DNA of 7,190 nt from Rhodobiaceae bacterium. Its GTDB lineage: Bacteria; Pseudomonadota; Alphaproteobacteria; Parvibaculales; Parvibaculaceae. The notes under the pieces were generated by a model. The model was given only the letters and a program-made list of their open reading frames with translations, was not told the origin of the DNA and ran no database searches. A program made the translations under genes and the position numbers. Of the stretch, positions 1 to 6,192 are shown one piece after another (the first letter of the stretch is position 1; each line of letters begins with the position of its first letter). The stretch is taken from assembly GCA_027352645.1 (NCBI GenBank), contig DAIEIL010000104.1, positions 1-7,190 on the forward strand, in the 5' to 3' direction.

Positions 1-324
1 ACCGCCCGGCCCCGGCATTCCGCCCGAACCGTTTTGCGTCTCACCGGCATTCGGCTCCCGCTCCGCATCGCCTTGTTGCTGCGCTGCGGCTTCGGACTTC
101 GCCTTGAATTGGTCGAAGGCGAAATAGCGGTCGAACGTGTCGCGGAATGCCTGCTTCTCGTCCTCGGTCTTCGCCAGCACCTGGCTCAGCGCGTGGCGCA
201 AAATCTCGCGCTCGCCGAGCCCGACGAGATCGACCACGCGCCCGGCATCGATCGATTCCGAGGTCGAAACCCGGACATCGGCCGCCCTGAGCGCGCGTAT
301 GAAATCACCGAGGACTTCGGTCAT
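1..324 (-). CDS. CoxE-like VWA-domain protein, N-terminal part (runs off window)
   Basis: The minus-strand frame is open from an ATG at 324-322 to the window edge, giving 108 residues with no stop. It begins MTEVLGDFIRALRAADVRVS, followed by TSESIDA, a leucine-rich helical stretch (LRHALSQVLAKTEDE) and FRDTFDRYFAFDQF at residues 60-73. This is the usual N-terminal region of CoxE-like/VWA-containing proteins: FxxALRxAGxxVSxxExxDA, then FDxxFDxFF. After residue 75 it enters a low-complexity linker rich in A, Q, E and G, typical of the spacer before the VWA domain. The VWA domain and its MIDAS metal site lie outside the window. Proteins of this family work with a MoxR AAA+ ATPase, generally in maturation or metal insertion of a target complex. 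A MoxR gene lies two genes upstream. The start codon overlaps the upstream stop (ATGA), suggesting translational coupling. The target is unknown and no coxMSL genes are visible. Confidence 0.8.
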   Translation of the reverse strand, partial: MTEVLGDFIRALRAADVRVSTSESIDAGRVVDLVGLGEREILRHALSQVLAKTEDEKQAFRDTFDRYFAFDQFKAKSEAAAQQQGDAEREPNAGETQNGSGGMPGPGG

Positions 325-935
325 GATGCGCTCTCCGGCCTGAACTCGATGCCGGGCAGATCCACTTCGCGGATGAAGCCCTTCTCAAAATAAGGAGCAA
401 TCCGCCGCCACTCCGCGAGAATTTCTTCCCGCAATTCGACATGATCGTCCCATCGCTCTCTCGGCACATCATGGTAGTGGATCGGCACGAGCATCTTCCT
501 CACCTCTGGCCAATGCCGATGCAATGTCATGAGATAGCGACGGGAGGTCCGGAATTTGCCAATCGCGATGACGCTAGACAAATTCCTAATTCCGAACTCC
601 GCTTCCAGAACCGGTAACGAGAATTTGACATTCTCGCCCGTATTCGTCGCGCGCTGCTCCAGAGTGATGCACCCCTTGGGGATTCCTCGCGCAACGAGCA
701 AGCCAGCCATGACGGCCGCTTCGGTCCGCGTATCGCCAGGCGTAAGACCGCCAGTCACATGCACACGCGGAAAATATCCCTCATGCCAAAGCCGCGCGGT
801 CTCGTCGCAGAATTTCTCGACACCGTGGCGCGTTCCAAAAACGAAGCCCAAATCAGCAGGCTCCAGCTCGGTGCGCACCAGCAGATAAGAATTGATGGCG
901 TCGATGAGTTTCTGGTCGAGCTTTGCCACTTGCAT
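321..935 (-). CDS. YdcF-like (DUF218) family protein
   Basis: A 204-residue soluble protein with DUF218/YdcF-family features: the first strand with VFGTRHG (residues 32-38), HVTGG (59-63), a conserved acidic TEA (71-73), then GIPKGCITLEQRATNTGEN (84-102) and VIAIGKFRTSRR (122-133). The ATNTGEN motif and the preceding glutamate are the family's best-conserved part. There is no signal peptide or membrane helix, unlike SanA- or ElyC-type relatives, so it is probably cytoplasmic. The biochemical role of most family members is poorly defined; E. coli YdcF binds S-adenosylmethionine. The gene starts 5 bases after the moxR stop and overlaps the VWA start by 4 bases, so it appears to be part of that operon. 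AGAGG lies only 2 bases before the ATG. A GTG at codon 3 (929-927) would have better spacing and may be the true start. Its base composition is visibly lower in GC than its neighbours. Confidence 0.82.
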   Translation of the reverse strand: MQVAKLDQKLIDAINSYLLVRTELEPADLGFVFGTRHGVEKFCDETARLWHEGYFPRVHVTGGLTPGDTRTEAAVMAGLLVARGIPKGCITLEQRATNTGENVKFSLPVLEAEFGIRNLSSVIAIGKFRTSRRYLMTLHRHWPEVRKMLVPIHYHDVPRERWDDHVELREEILAEWRRIAPYFEKGFIREVDLPGIEFRPESAS

Positions 936-940
936 GACCT

Positions 941-1879
941 CTAGGGCGCGACCTGTAGAGCCTTCGTCGTCAGTGCATTAATCTCGGAATCCACGTTCTC
1001 GATATCGTCCTGGAACTTCAGCAGCACGTTGAGCGTGTCGCGCACGAGTTCGGCATCGAGTTCGCGCGCATGAAGCAGAACCAGCGTGCGCGCCCAGTCG
1101 ATGGTCTCGCTCACCGCCGGCAGCTTCTTGAGGTCGAGCGTGCGCAGGCCCTGCACGAAGGCGACGAGCTGATTGCGCAGGCGTTCTTCCACTTCCGGCA
1201 CGCGGGCGCGAATGATGCGCTGTTCGAGCTCCGTGTCCGGGAACGGAATATAGAGATGCAGGCAGCGCCGCTTCAGCGCGTCGCCGATCTCGCGCGAATT
1301 GTTCGAGGTCAGGAAGACGATGGGCGTCGTCCGCGCCTTGATCGTACCGAGTTCCGGAATCGATATCTGATAGTCGGAGAGAATTTCGAGCAGAAAGGCT
1401 TCGAACTCGTCATCCGACTTGTCGAGCTCGTCGATGAGAAGCACAGCGCCGCCCGGCTGCCACAAGGCCTTCAGCAGCGGACGCGGCTCCAGAAACTCTT
1501 CGTTGAAAAACGTGTCGTCGAACTCGTGCAGACGCGAGATGGACTCCTTCAGCCCCTGCGCGCCGGACATGAGGTCGCCGAGCTTCTCCTTCAGCACCTG
1601 CGTATAGAGAAGCTGTTTGCCGTATTTCCACTCATAAAGGGCCTTCGCCTCGTCGAGCCCTTCATAGCACTGAAGGCGAATGAGCGGCTTGCCGAGAAGC
1701 TCTGCCGTCGCCTTGGCGAGTTCGGTCTTGCCGACGCCGGGAGGTCCTTCGACCAGCAATGGCTTCTGCAGCCGCTCGGCCAGAAAGATGGAGGTCGCGA
1801 TCTGGTTGTTGCAGATATAGCCGCTGCGCTCGAAACCCTGCCGGATGGCCGCGATCTGCGACGGCGCATCGCCGTTCAC
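941..1879 (-). CDS. MoxR-family AAA+ ATPase
   Basis: With a GTG start at 1879 the product is 312 residues. It has Walker A GPPGVGKT (45-52), Walker B AVLLIDELD (145-153) followed by the MoxR-type KSDDEFEAFLLEILSD, sensor 1 VFLTSNNSRE (188-197) and the arginine-finger region LKRRC (202-206). The segment GYICNNQIATSIFLAERLQKP before Walker A is characteristic of the MoxR/CoxD group. These ATPases act as chaperone-like remodelers together with VWA proteins, and one such gene follows after the ydcF-like gene. The frame stays open up to an ATG at 2068. That longer start would overlap the oxygenase gene and add about 60 residues without family character, so I reject it. GTG 1903 and TTG 1900 are other possible starts. 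GTG 1879 is chosen because AAGG lies 11 bases upstream. Function is well supported; the exact start is not. Confidence 0.88.
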   Translation of the reverse strand: MNGDAPSQIAAIRQGFERSGYICNNQIATSIFLAERLQKPLLVEGPPGVGKTELAKATAELLGKPLIRLQCYEGLDEAKALYEWKYGKQLLYTQVLKEKLGDLMSGAQGLKESISRLHEFDDTFFNEEFLEPRPLLKALWQPGGAVLLIDELDKSDDEFEAFLLEILSDYQISIPELGTIKARTTPIVFLTSNNSREIGDALKRRCLHLYIPFPDTELEQRIIRARVPEVEERLRNQLVAFVQGLRTLDLKKLPAVSETIDWARTLVLLHARELDAELVRDTLNVLLKFQDDIENVDSEINALTTKALQVAP

Positions 1880-2037
1880 GTCTGGAACTACCTTGTTCAA
1901 CACTGTCCAGGGGGTTAAAGCGCCCCCTTCCCTGTTTGCGTTTCCTGTTGGTTGCGAGACTACCACAAGGCGGCAAAGCAAGGACAAGCCGAAAGCATGC
2001 AACAGGTCCTGCGCGAACGGCTGACGCGAGGGAAGGC
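1880..2037. other. Intergenic leader between the oxygenase and moxR genes
   Basis: About 158 bases separate the oxygenase stop (2038) from the chosen moxR start. The region contains a small inverted repeat, AGGGGG at 1909-1914 and CCCCCT at 1923-1928, with an 8-base loop. No T-run follows it on either strand, so it does not look like a terminator. No promoter here is convincing. The moxR operon may have its own promoter in this gap or may be read through from the oxygenase gene. Confidence 0.4.
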
Positions 2038-3051
2038 TCAGCCGCGCGCCAGTTGATCGAGAAGCCATATCTGATGCTGATGGATCGCGGCTTCCAGATG
2101 GCTCAACCGCGCAGGACCCGCCGTTCGGCTCTTCAGCCCCTTCGTCGCCCCCTCACAAGCGGCGATGTCCTCGGTATGAACGGCGAAAGTCGCCTGGCGG
2201 AAGAGATCCTTCAGCACTTCGACATCCGGCACATCGAGCGATTTCGGATGGACGAGCAGATAGGCTGTGAGCCTGAACTCTTCGACGCTCCTGATCTCCA
2301 TGCGGTAGTAGATGAGCGAGTCCGCCAGCACCGCGAATATATGCGCAGGGAACACATTGAAGACCGAGAAGCCGCGCCGCGCCTTGTCGGGAATGCCATC
2401 GAGCGGCGGGAACAGCGTTGCCGAAAGCTCGTCTCCCTTGTGAGGAATGCGAAGCACCGCATAGGGCCCCGCCGCCGGATCGATCGTCGTATCCGCGCCC
2501 GGATAGTCGCGCTCGAAGGTTTCGGGGTGGATGGCGAAGTGGTGATAGGCCTCCATGAAATTGTCGACCAGCGTCTTCCAGTTGAAAGCCTGATCGAATT
2601 CCACGCGGCCGATGATCTCCATCTCGTCCATTTTCCAGGGTGCCAATTCCTGCGCGAGAGGCTGCAGTTGGGGTTCCAGAGGTGCGGCCTTGCCATCGAG
2701 ATTGACGAAGATGATGCCCTGCCAGACCTCGCAACCGAAATTGGGCAATGAGCAATTCTTGCGATCGAAATCAGCCGCCTCGTCCATAAGCGGCGCGGCC
2801 ATCAGCGATCCGTCGAGCGCATAGGTCCATTTGTGATAGGGGCATGAGAAGGTGCCTGTATTGCCTGCTCCCTCCACCACCGTCATCCAGCGATGGCGGC
2901 AAACGGCAGAAAGGGCCCGCACCACGCCGTCACGTCCGCGCACGATGACGAGAGGTTCGCCCGCGAGATCGAAGCGGAAATAATCGCCCGGATTGGGAAT
3001 TTCCGCGACATGACCGACCGAATACCAGTTGCGGCGGATGACACGCTCCAT
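2038..3051 (-). CDS. Rieske 2Fe-2S oxygenase large subunit, surviving reading frame (lacks native N-terminus)
   Basis: The 337-residue frame begins MERVIRRNWYSVGHVAEIPN. Its Rieske cluster ligands are C51, H53, C70 and H73 (CRH, 16 residues, CPYH). The catalytic domain carries NWKTLVDNFMEAYHHFAIH (157-175), giving iron ligands H170 and H175, with D295 in HTEDIAACE as the likely carboxylate ligand. The residue that bridges the Rieske and iron centres in neighbouring subunits is normally Asp; here it is Glu (E167), as in carnitine and choline monooxygenases. The enzyme class uses O2 and reductase-delivered electrons to hydroxylate or demethylate substrates. No reductase or ferredoxin gene is in the window and the substrate is unknown. 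The ATG at 3051 lies inside the conserved N-terminal region and has no good ribosome binding site. The real gene appears to start at 3174 and to be interrupted by a TAA (see the adjoining entry). This frame may be made by reinitiation, or the gene may be dead. Confidence 0.85.
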   Translation of the reverse strand: MERVIRRNWYSVGHVAEIPNPGDYFRFDLAGEPLVIVRGRDGVVRALSAVCRHRWMTVVEGAGNTGTFSCPYHKWTYALDGSLMAAPLMDEAADFDRKNCSLPNFGCEVWQGIIFVNLDGKAAPLEPQLQPLAQELAPWKMDEMEIIGRVEFDQAFNWKTLVDNFMEAYHHFAIHPETFERDYPGADTTIDPAAGPYAVLRIPHKGDELSATLFPPLDGIPDKARRGFSVFNVFPAHIFAVLADSLIYYRMEIRSVEEFRLTAYLLVHPKSLDVPDVEVLKDLFRQATFAVHTEDIAACEGATKGLKSRTAGPARLSHLEAAIHQHQIWLLDQLARG

Positions 3052-3174
3052 CTCGGCCGCGAAGATTTACGGCGAGGTATAGAACTCGGGCGGCAGCGTC
3101 GAGGCTTCCGCAAGCGGCTTCAGCACGGATGCGCGCCCGGCCGGCAATGCCTCCTCGATATTTTTCGACCTCAT
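3052..3174 (-). pseudogene. Disconnected N-terminal segment of the Rieske oxygenase, ended by in-frame TAA
   Basis: An ATG at 3174-3172, preceded by GGGGGCGAG, opens 35 codons in the same frame as the oxygenase and ends in TPPEFYTSP-like sequence (LPPEFYTSP). The next codon is TAA (3069-3067), then IFAAE, then MERVIRRNW. Rieske oxygenases of this group typically read xLPPxxYTSPEIFxxEMExIFRRNW across this point. The stop therefore replaces what should be a Glu codon, and a single G-to-T change (GAA to TAA) explains it. Without the stop the protein would be 378 residues. The ATG at 3051 lies 15 bases past the stop, close enough for reinitiation. The start is supported by its Shine-Dalgarno and by its position just below the operator. 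A sequencing error is the main alternative to a true nonsense mutation. Confidence 0.8.
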
Positions 3175-3182
3175 GGCTCGCC

Positions 3183-3216
3183 CCCATTATTTCGACCGAT
3201 CGGTCGAAATAATGGG
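3183..3216. promoter_or_regulatory. Perfect 34-bp palindrome, probable TetR-family operator
   Basis: The half-site CCCATTATTTCGACCGA (3183-3199) is followed directly by its exact reverse complement (3200-3216), with no mismatch and no spacer. The core TCGACCGATCGGTCGA resembles operators of many TetR-family repressors. It covers the -10 box and predicted start point of the oxygenase promoter and ends 8 bases before the ATG at 3174. The adjacent TetR gene (stop at 3248) is the obvious candidate to bind it. The next bases outward do not pair. It has no T-run and is not a terminator. Confidence 0.8.
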
Positions 3217-3237
3217 TATGCCAACCCGCGCTGTCAA
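3209..3237 (-). promoter_or_regulatory. Sigma70-like promoter for the oxygenase gene
   Basis: Reading the minus strand, TTGACA (3237-3232) is followed by a 17-base spacer and CATTAT (3214-3209). The -35 box is a perfect consensus match and the -10 matches 4 of 6 positions, at ideal spacing. Transcription would start near 3202, leaving a leader of roughly 27 bases before the ATG at 3174. The -10 box lies inside the palindrome at 3183-3216, so a bound repressor would block polymerase. The promoter sits in the 73-base gap after the tetR stop. Confidence 0.72.
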
Positions 3238-3247
3238 TGGAGGCTGT

Positions 3248-3946
3248 TCATGCCTGACCTTCGAAGTCCGCGACCTCGCGCCGCACGGCCTCCAGACTCA
3301 TGCGCGGCGCCAGCACACCCCGGACGAGCAGCAACGCCACTTCCTCCGCGGTTGCCGCAATGCGCGCCGCATCTTTCCGCTCTGCCCATGTGATCGAATA
3401 TTCGGTCGCGGCGATCATGGCCTTTGCCACCACGTCCTTGTCGCAGAGCAGGAACTCGCCCACTGCCCCACCCCGCTTCAGCCGCGCCCCGATCCAGGTG
3501 ACGAGCCTGTTCCGATCCGCCCAGAAAGCTTTCATCCGGGGATCGTCAAGGTCGCCATGATTGATGAGCCATGTGCAGTCGTAGGGCGCGGCGCAGAGCT
3601 GCGCGACGTCGAAGCGCAGGTAAAGATAGAGCCGGGCCGCCTCCGAAAGCGCCGCCCGGCCGAGCCGCCTCTGCATGGCAAGCGCAGGCGCGAGAACGCC
3701 CTCGATCATCGCATGGACGATCTCTTCCTTCGACCGGAAGTAATAATAGAGCGAGGCCTTCTGGAGCCCGGCCTCCGCCGCGATTTCGCGCACCGAGGCC
3801 CCGGCGATACCCTTGGCCCGGAAGAGCCGGGCCGCCGCCTCTATGATGTCTCGCCGCGCGTCGTCGGAGGGTGGAAGCGCACTAGCCCTCGGGCGGCCTG
3901 CGCCACTCCGGACCCCGGCCTGTGCATTTTCTAACGTCCCGCTCAC
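3248..3946 (-). CDS. TetR/AcrR-family transcriptional regulator
   Basis: A GTG start at 3946 gives 232 residues. The N-terminal DNA-binding domain is canonical: ARRDIIEAAARLFRAKGIAGAS (30-51), then the helix-turn-helix VREIAAEAGLQKASLYYYFRSKEEIV (52-77). The C-terminal ligand-binding domain (about 85-225) is not specific enough to name the ligand. A positively charged arginine/glycine arm (GVRSGAGRPRAS, 11-22) precedes the domain. The frame is open upstream to an ATG at 4357, but that would run backwards through the beta-oxidation gene. GTG 3946 is preferred because GGTGGGA lies 6 bases upstream. The gene is divergent from the beta-oxidation gene and lies upstream of the oxygenase on the same strand. 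A perfect palindrome just past its stop suggests it represses the oxygenase, releasing when a substrate or acyl-CoA-like ligand binds. The ligand is inference only. Confidence 0.9.
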   Translation of the reverse strand: MSGTLENAQAGVRSGAGRPRASALPPSDDARRDIIEAAARLFRAKGIAGASVREIAAEAGLQKASLYYYFRSKEEIVHAMIEGVLAPALAMQRRLGRAALSEAARLYLYLRFDVAQLCAAPYDCTWLINHGDLDDPRMKAFWADRNRLVTWIGARLKRGGAVGEFLLCDKDVVAKAMIAATEYSITWAERKDAARIAATAEEVALLLVRGVLAPRMSLEAVRREVADFEGQA

Positions 3947-4055
3947 AACCAATCCCACCCTTGCCGCTTTATCCCCCCGCCATTGGGCTATAGGGTACCA
4001 CATCCAAAAATCTGCTCGCAGAAGCAACCACCAGAAACGTCTCAGGGAGAGCCCC
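3947..4055. promoter_or_regulatory. Divergent intergenic region between tetR and the beta-oxidation gene
   Basis: These 109 bases must hold the promoters for two diverging genes. On the plus strand a weak candidate is TTGGGC (3983-3988), a 17-base gap, then AAAAAT (4006-4011). A TATAGG at 3989-3994 has no -35 at proper distance. A good Shine-Dalgarno, AGGGAGA, precedes the ATG at 4056. No copy of the GACCGATCGGTC palindrome is present, so autoregulation through that site is not apparent. Confidence 0.4.
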
Positions 4056-6134
4056 ATGACAGCCATCAACGAAGTCGGCGATCTGACCATCGAGGGAGAT
4101 GTCGGCGTCCTGACGCTGAATTCCCCGCCCGTGAACGCGCTCTCGGCGCCCGTCCGCACGGCCATCAATGACGGCATCAAGGCGGCGATCGAGAACCCCG
4201 CCGTCAAGGCCGTCGTCCTCATCTGCGACGGCCGGACCTTCATCGCCGGCGCCGACATCACCGAATTCGGCAAGGCTCCCTCGGGCCCCAGCCTCTTCGA
4301 CGCGCAGGCCATGATCGAGAATGCGCCGAAGCCCGTCATTGCCGCGATCCACGGCACGGCGCTTGGCGGCGGCCTCGAAGTCGCCCTGACCTGCCATTAC
4401 CGCGTGGCCGTTCCTTCGGCGAAATGCGGCCTGCCGGAAGTCAATCTCGGCCTGCTGCCGGGCGCGGGCGGCACGCAGCGCCTGCCCCGCATCGTCGGCG
4501 CCGAAAAGGCGCTCGAAATGATGACGGCCGGCAGCCATGTCGGCGCCAAGGCCTGCAAGGAAATGGGCCTCGTCGACGAGCTGGTCGAGGAAGGCAAGCT
4601 CCGTGAAGGCGCCATCGCCTTTGCGAACAAGATCGTCGCCGAGAAGCGCCCGCTGAAGAAGGTGCGCGACCTCAACGACAAGGTCGCGGCCGATCGCGGC
4701 CATCCCGAAATCTTCGCGAATTTCCGCAAGGCGAATGCCCGCAAGTTCCGCGGCTTCCTCGCGCCGGAATACAACATCCAGTGCATCGAAGCGGCCGTGA
4801 ACCTGCCCTTCGACGATGGCATCAAGGTCGAGCAGAAGCTCTTCCGCGAACTCATCACCGGCACGCAGTCGGCCGCGCAGCGCTATGTCTTCTTCGCCGA
4901 GCGTCAGGTCTGGAAGCTGCCGGACGTTCCCGCCGACACGCCCACGATCCCCGTTGCCAAGGTCGGCGTCATCGGCGCAGGCACGATGGGCGGCGGCATC
5001 TCGATGAACTTCCTCAATGCGGGCGTTCCCGTCACCATCGTCGAGACGAAGCAGGAAGCGCTCGATCGCGGCATCGCCACGATCCGCAAGAATTACGAGA
5101 ACACGGCGAAGAAGGGCCGCCTGACGCAGGACGATGTCGAGAAGCGCATGTCGCTCCTCACCGGCACGCTCTCGCTCGAAGCGCTTGCCGATGTCGACCT
5201 CGTGATCGAAGCCGTGTTCGAGAACATGGAAATCAAGAAGGACATTTTCGGCAAGCTCGACCGGATCGTGAAGCAGGGTGCGATCCTCGCGACCAACACC
5301 TCGGCGCTCAACATCGACGAGATCGCGACCGCGGTGAAGCGCCCCGAAGCCGTCATCGGTCTTCACTTCTTCTCGCCCGCGAACGTCATGAAGCTTCTCG
5401 AAGTCGTGCGCGCCGACAAGACCTCGAAGCCCGTCATCGCGACCTCGATGCAGATCGCCAAGAAGATCGGCAAGATCGCCGCACTCGTCGGTGTCTGCCC
5501 CGGCTTCGTCGGCAACCGCATTCTGGCCCAGCGCCAGCGCGAAGCGCAGAAGCTTATCCTTGAAGGCGCGATGCCCTGGGATGTGGACCGCGTTCTCTAT
5601 GACTTCGGCTTCCCCATGGGCCCGTTCGCCATGTCGGATCTCGCCGGTCTCGACATCGGCTGGTCGAAGGAGAAGTCGACCGGCTCGACCATCCGCGAAG
5701 TGCTCTGCGAGATGGATCGCCGCGGCCAGAAGACGGGCTCCGGCTTCTACGACTATGACGAGAACCGCAATGCGAAGCCGTCGCCCGTCGTCGAGAAAAT
5801 CATTCTCGATTTCGCCGCGAAGCAGGGCATCAACCGCCGCACGATTTCCGATCAGGAGATCCTTGAGCGTTGCGTCTATCCGATGATCAATGAAGGCGCG
5901 AAGATCCTCGAAGAGAGCAAGGCCATCCGTGCGTCCGACATTGATATCGTCTGGATCAACGGTTATGGCTGGCCGGTCTATCGCGGCGGCCCGATGTTCT
6001 ATGGCGACACCGTCGGCCTCGACAAGGTGCTGGCGAAGATGAAGGAATTCCAGGCGCAGATGGGCGACGACTTCAAGCCCGCCGCCCTTCTGGAAAAGCT
6101 CGTCGCCGAAGGCAAGAAGTTCCAGAGCCTCTGA
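4056..6134 (+). CDS. Bifunctional enoyl-CoA hydratase / 3-hydroxyacyl-CoA dehydrogenase (FadJ/FadB-like)
   Basis: The 692-residue protein is slightly shorter than E. coli FadB or FadJ. Residues about 10-190 form a crotonase domain: oxyanion-hole segments IAGADI (63-68) and HGTALGGGLE (99-108), and catalytic glutamates E108 and E128 (GLPEVNLGLLPGAGGTQRLP). The NAD-binding domain starts with VGVIGAGTMGGG (303-314). The dehydrogenase catalytic residues are S416 (NTSAL), H437 (HFFSP), E449 (LLEVV) and N487 (CPGFVGNRIL). Two C-terminal dehydrogenase domains follow, ending at NGYGWPVYRGGPMFY (635-649). It should hydrate trans-2-enoyl-CoA and oxidise the 3-hydroxyacyl-CoA product with NAD+, in cytoplasmic fatty-acid beta-oxidation. 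No thiolase partner lies beside it, and a terminator follows, so it is probably a single-gene transcript. The ATG at 4056 has AGGGAGA 6 bases upstream. The frame is open further upstream, but without family sequence. Specificity for long, medium or unusual acyl-CoAs cannot be told. Confidence 0.95.
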   Translation: MTAINEVGDLTIEGDVGVLTLNSPPVNALSAPVRTAINDGIKAAIENPAVKAVVLICDGRTFIAGADITEFGKAPSGPSLFDAQAMIENAPKPVIAAIHGTALGGGLEVALTCHYRVAVPSAKCGLPEVNLGLLPGAGGTQRLPRIVGAEKALEMMTAGSHVGAKACKEMGLVDELVEEGKLREGAIAFANKIVAEKRPLKKVRDLNDKVAADRGHPEIFANFRKANARKFRGFLAPEYNIQCIEAAVNLPFDDGIKVEQKLFRELITGTQSAAQRYVFFAERQVWKLPDVPADTPTIPVAKVGVIGAGTMGGGISMNFLNAGVPVTIVETKQEALDRGIATIRKNYENTAKKGRLTQDDVEKRMSLLTGTLSLEALADVDLVIEAVFENMEIKKDIFGKLDRIVKQGAILATNTSALNIDEIATAVKRPEAVIGLHFFSPANVMKLLEVVRADKTSKPVIATSMQIAKKIGKIAALVGVCPGFVGNRILAQRQREAQKLILEGAMPWDVDRVLYDFGFPMGPFAMSDLAGLDIGWSKEKSTGSTIREVLCEMDRRGQKTGSGFYDYDENRNAKPSPVVEKIILDFAAKQGINRRTISDQEILERCVYPMINEGAKILEESKAIRASDIDIVWINGYGWPVYRGGPMFYGDTVGLDKVLAKMKEFQAQMGDDFKPAALLEKLVAEGKKFQSL

Positions 6135-6147
6135 AGGCCAACACAAT

Positions 6148-6180
6148 AGCGGGGCGGCTCAGGCCGCCCCGTTTTCGTTT
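6148..6180 (+). terminator. Rho-independent terminator after the beta-oxidation gene
   Basis: GGGGCGGC (6151-6158), loop TCAG (6159-6162) and GCCGCCCC (6163-6170) make a perfect 8-bp stem, extended by a C-G pair (6150/6171), a G-U and an A-T. It is followed by a T-rich tail, TTTTCGTTT. It begins 13 bases after the stop codon at 6134 and ends only about a dozen bases before the next gene's ATG. Confidence 0.88.
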
Positions 6181-6192
6181 CGGGAGGGACAC

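Noticed and set aside
1909..1928. Inverted repeat before moxR as a terminator
   Set aside because: The stem is only 6 bp with an 8-base loop, and no T-run follows on either strand.
1..2068. Carbon monoxide dehydrogenase (cox) cluster
   Set aside because: MoxR and CoxE-like proteins occur in cox clusters, but none of the coxMSL structural genes is visible and such pairs are common elsewhere, so no cox symbol is assigned.
1759..2751. 330-codon plus-strand open frame across the moxR and oxygenase genes
   Set aside because: It crosses two well-supported minus-strand genes and their intergenic gap, has no domain character and is arginine-rich, as expected of a shadow frame.
3961..3994. TTGCCG and TATAGG as a promoter for the beta-oxidation gene
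   Set aside because: The gap between the two boxes is 22 bases, too long for a sigma70 promoter.
3813..4055. Upstream extension of the beta-oxidation frame from ATG 3813
   Set aside because: These 81 codons overlap the tetR gene and the divergent promoter region and lack family similarity. ATG 4056 has a good ribosome binding site and the expected N-terminus.
3947..4357. N-terminal extension of the TetR frame up to ATG 4357
   Set aside because: It would run antisense through the crotonase domain of the beta-oxidation gene and adds no TetR-family sequence. A GTG with a Shine-Dalgarno at 3946 fits the usual family length.
3969..6146. 725-codon open frame antisense to the beta-oxidation gene
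   Set aside because: It mirrors the codon bias of a GC-rich gene on the other strand. Its translation is rich in R, D, E, H and L without any recognised domain, while the plus-strand gene has complete catalytic motifs.
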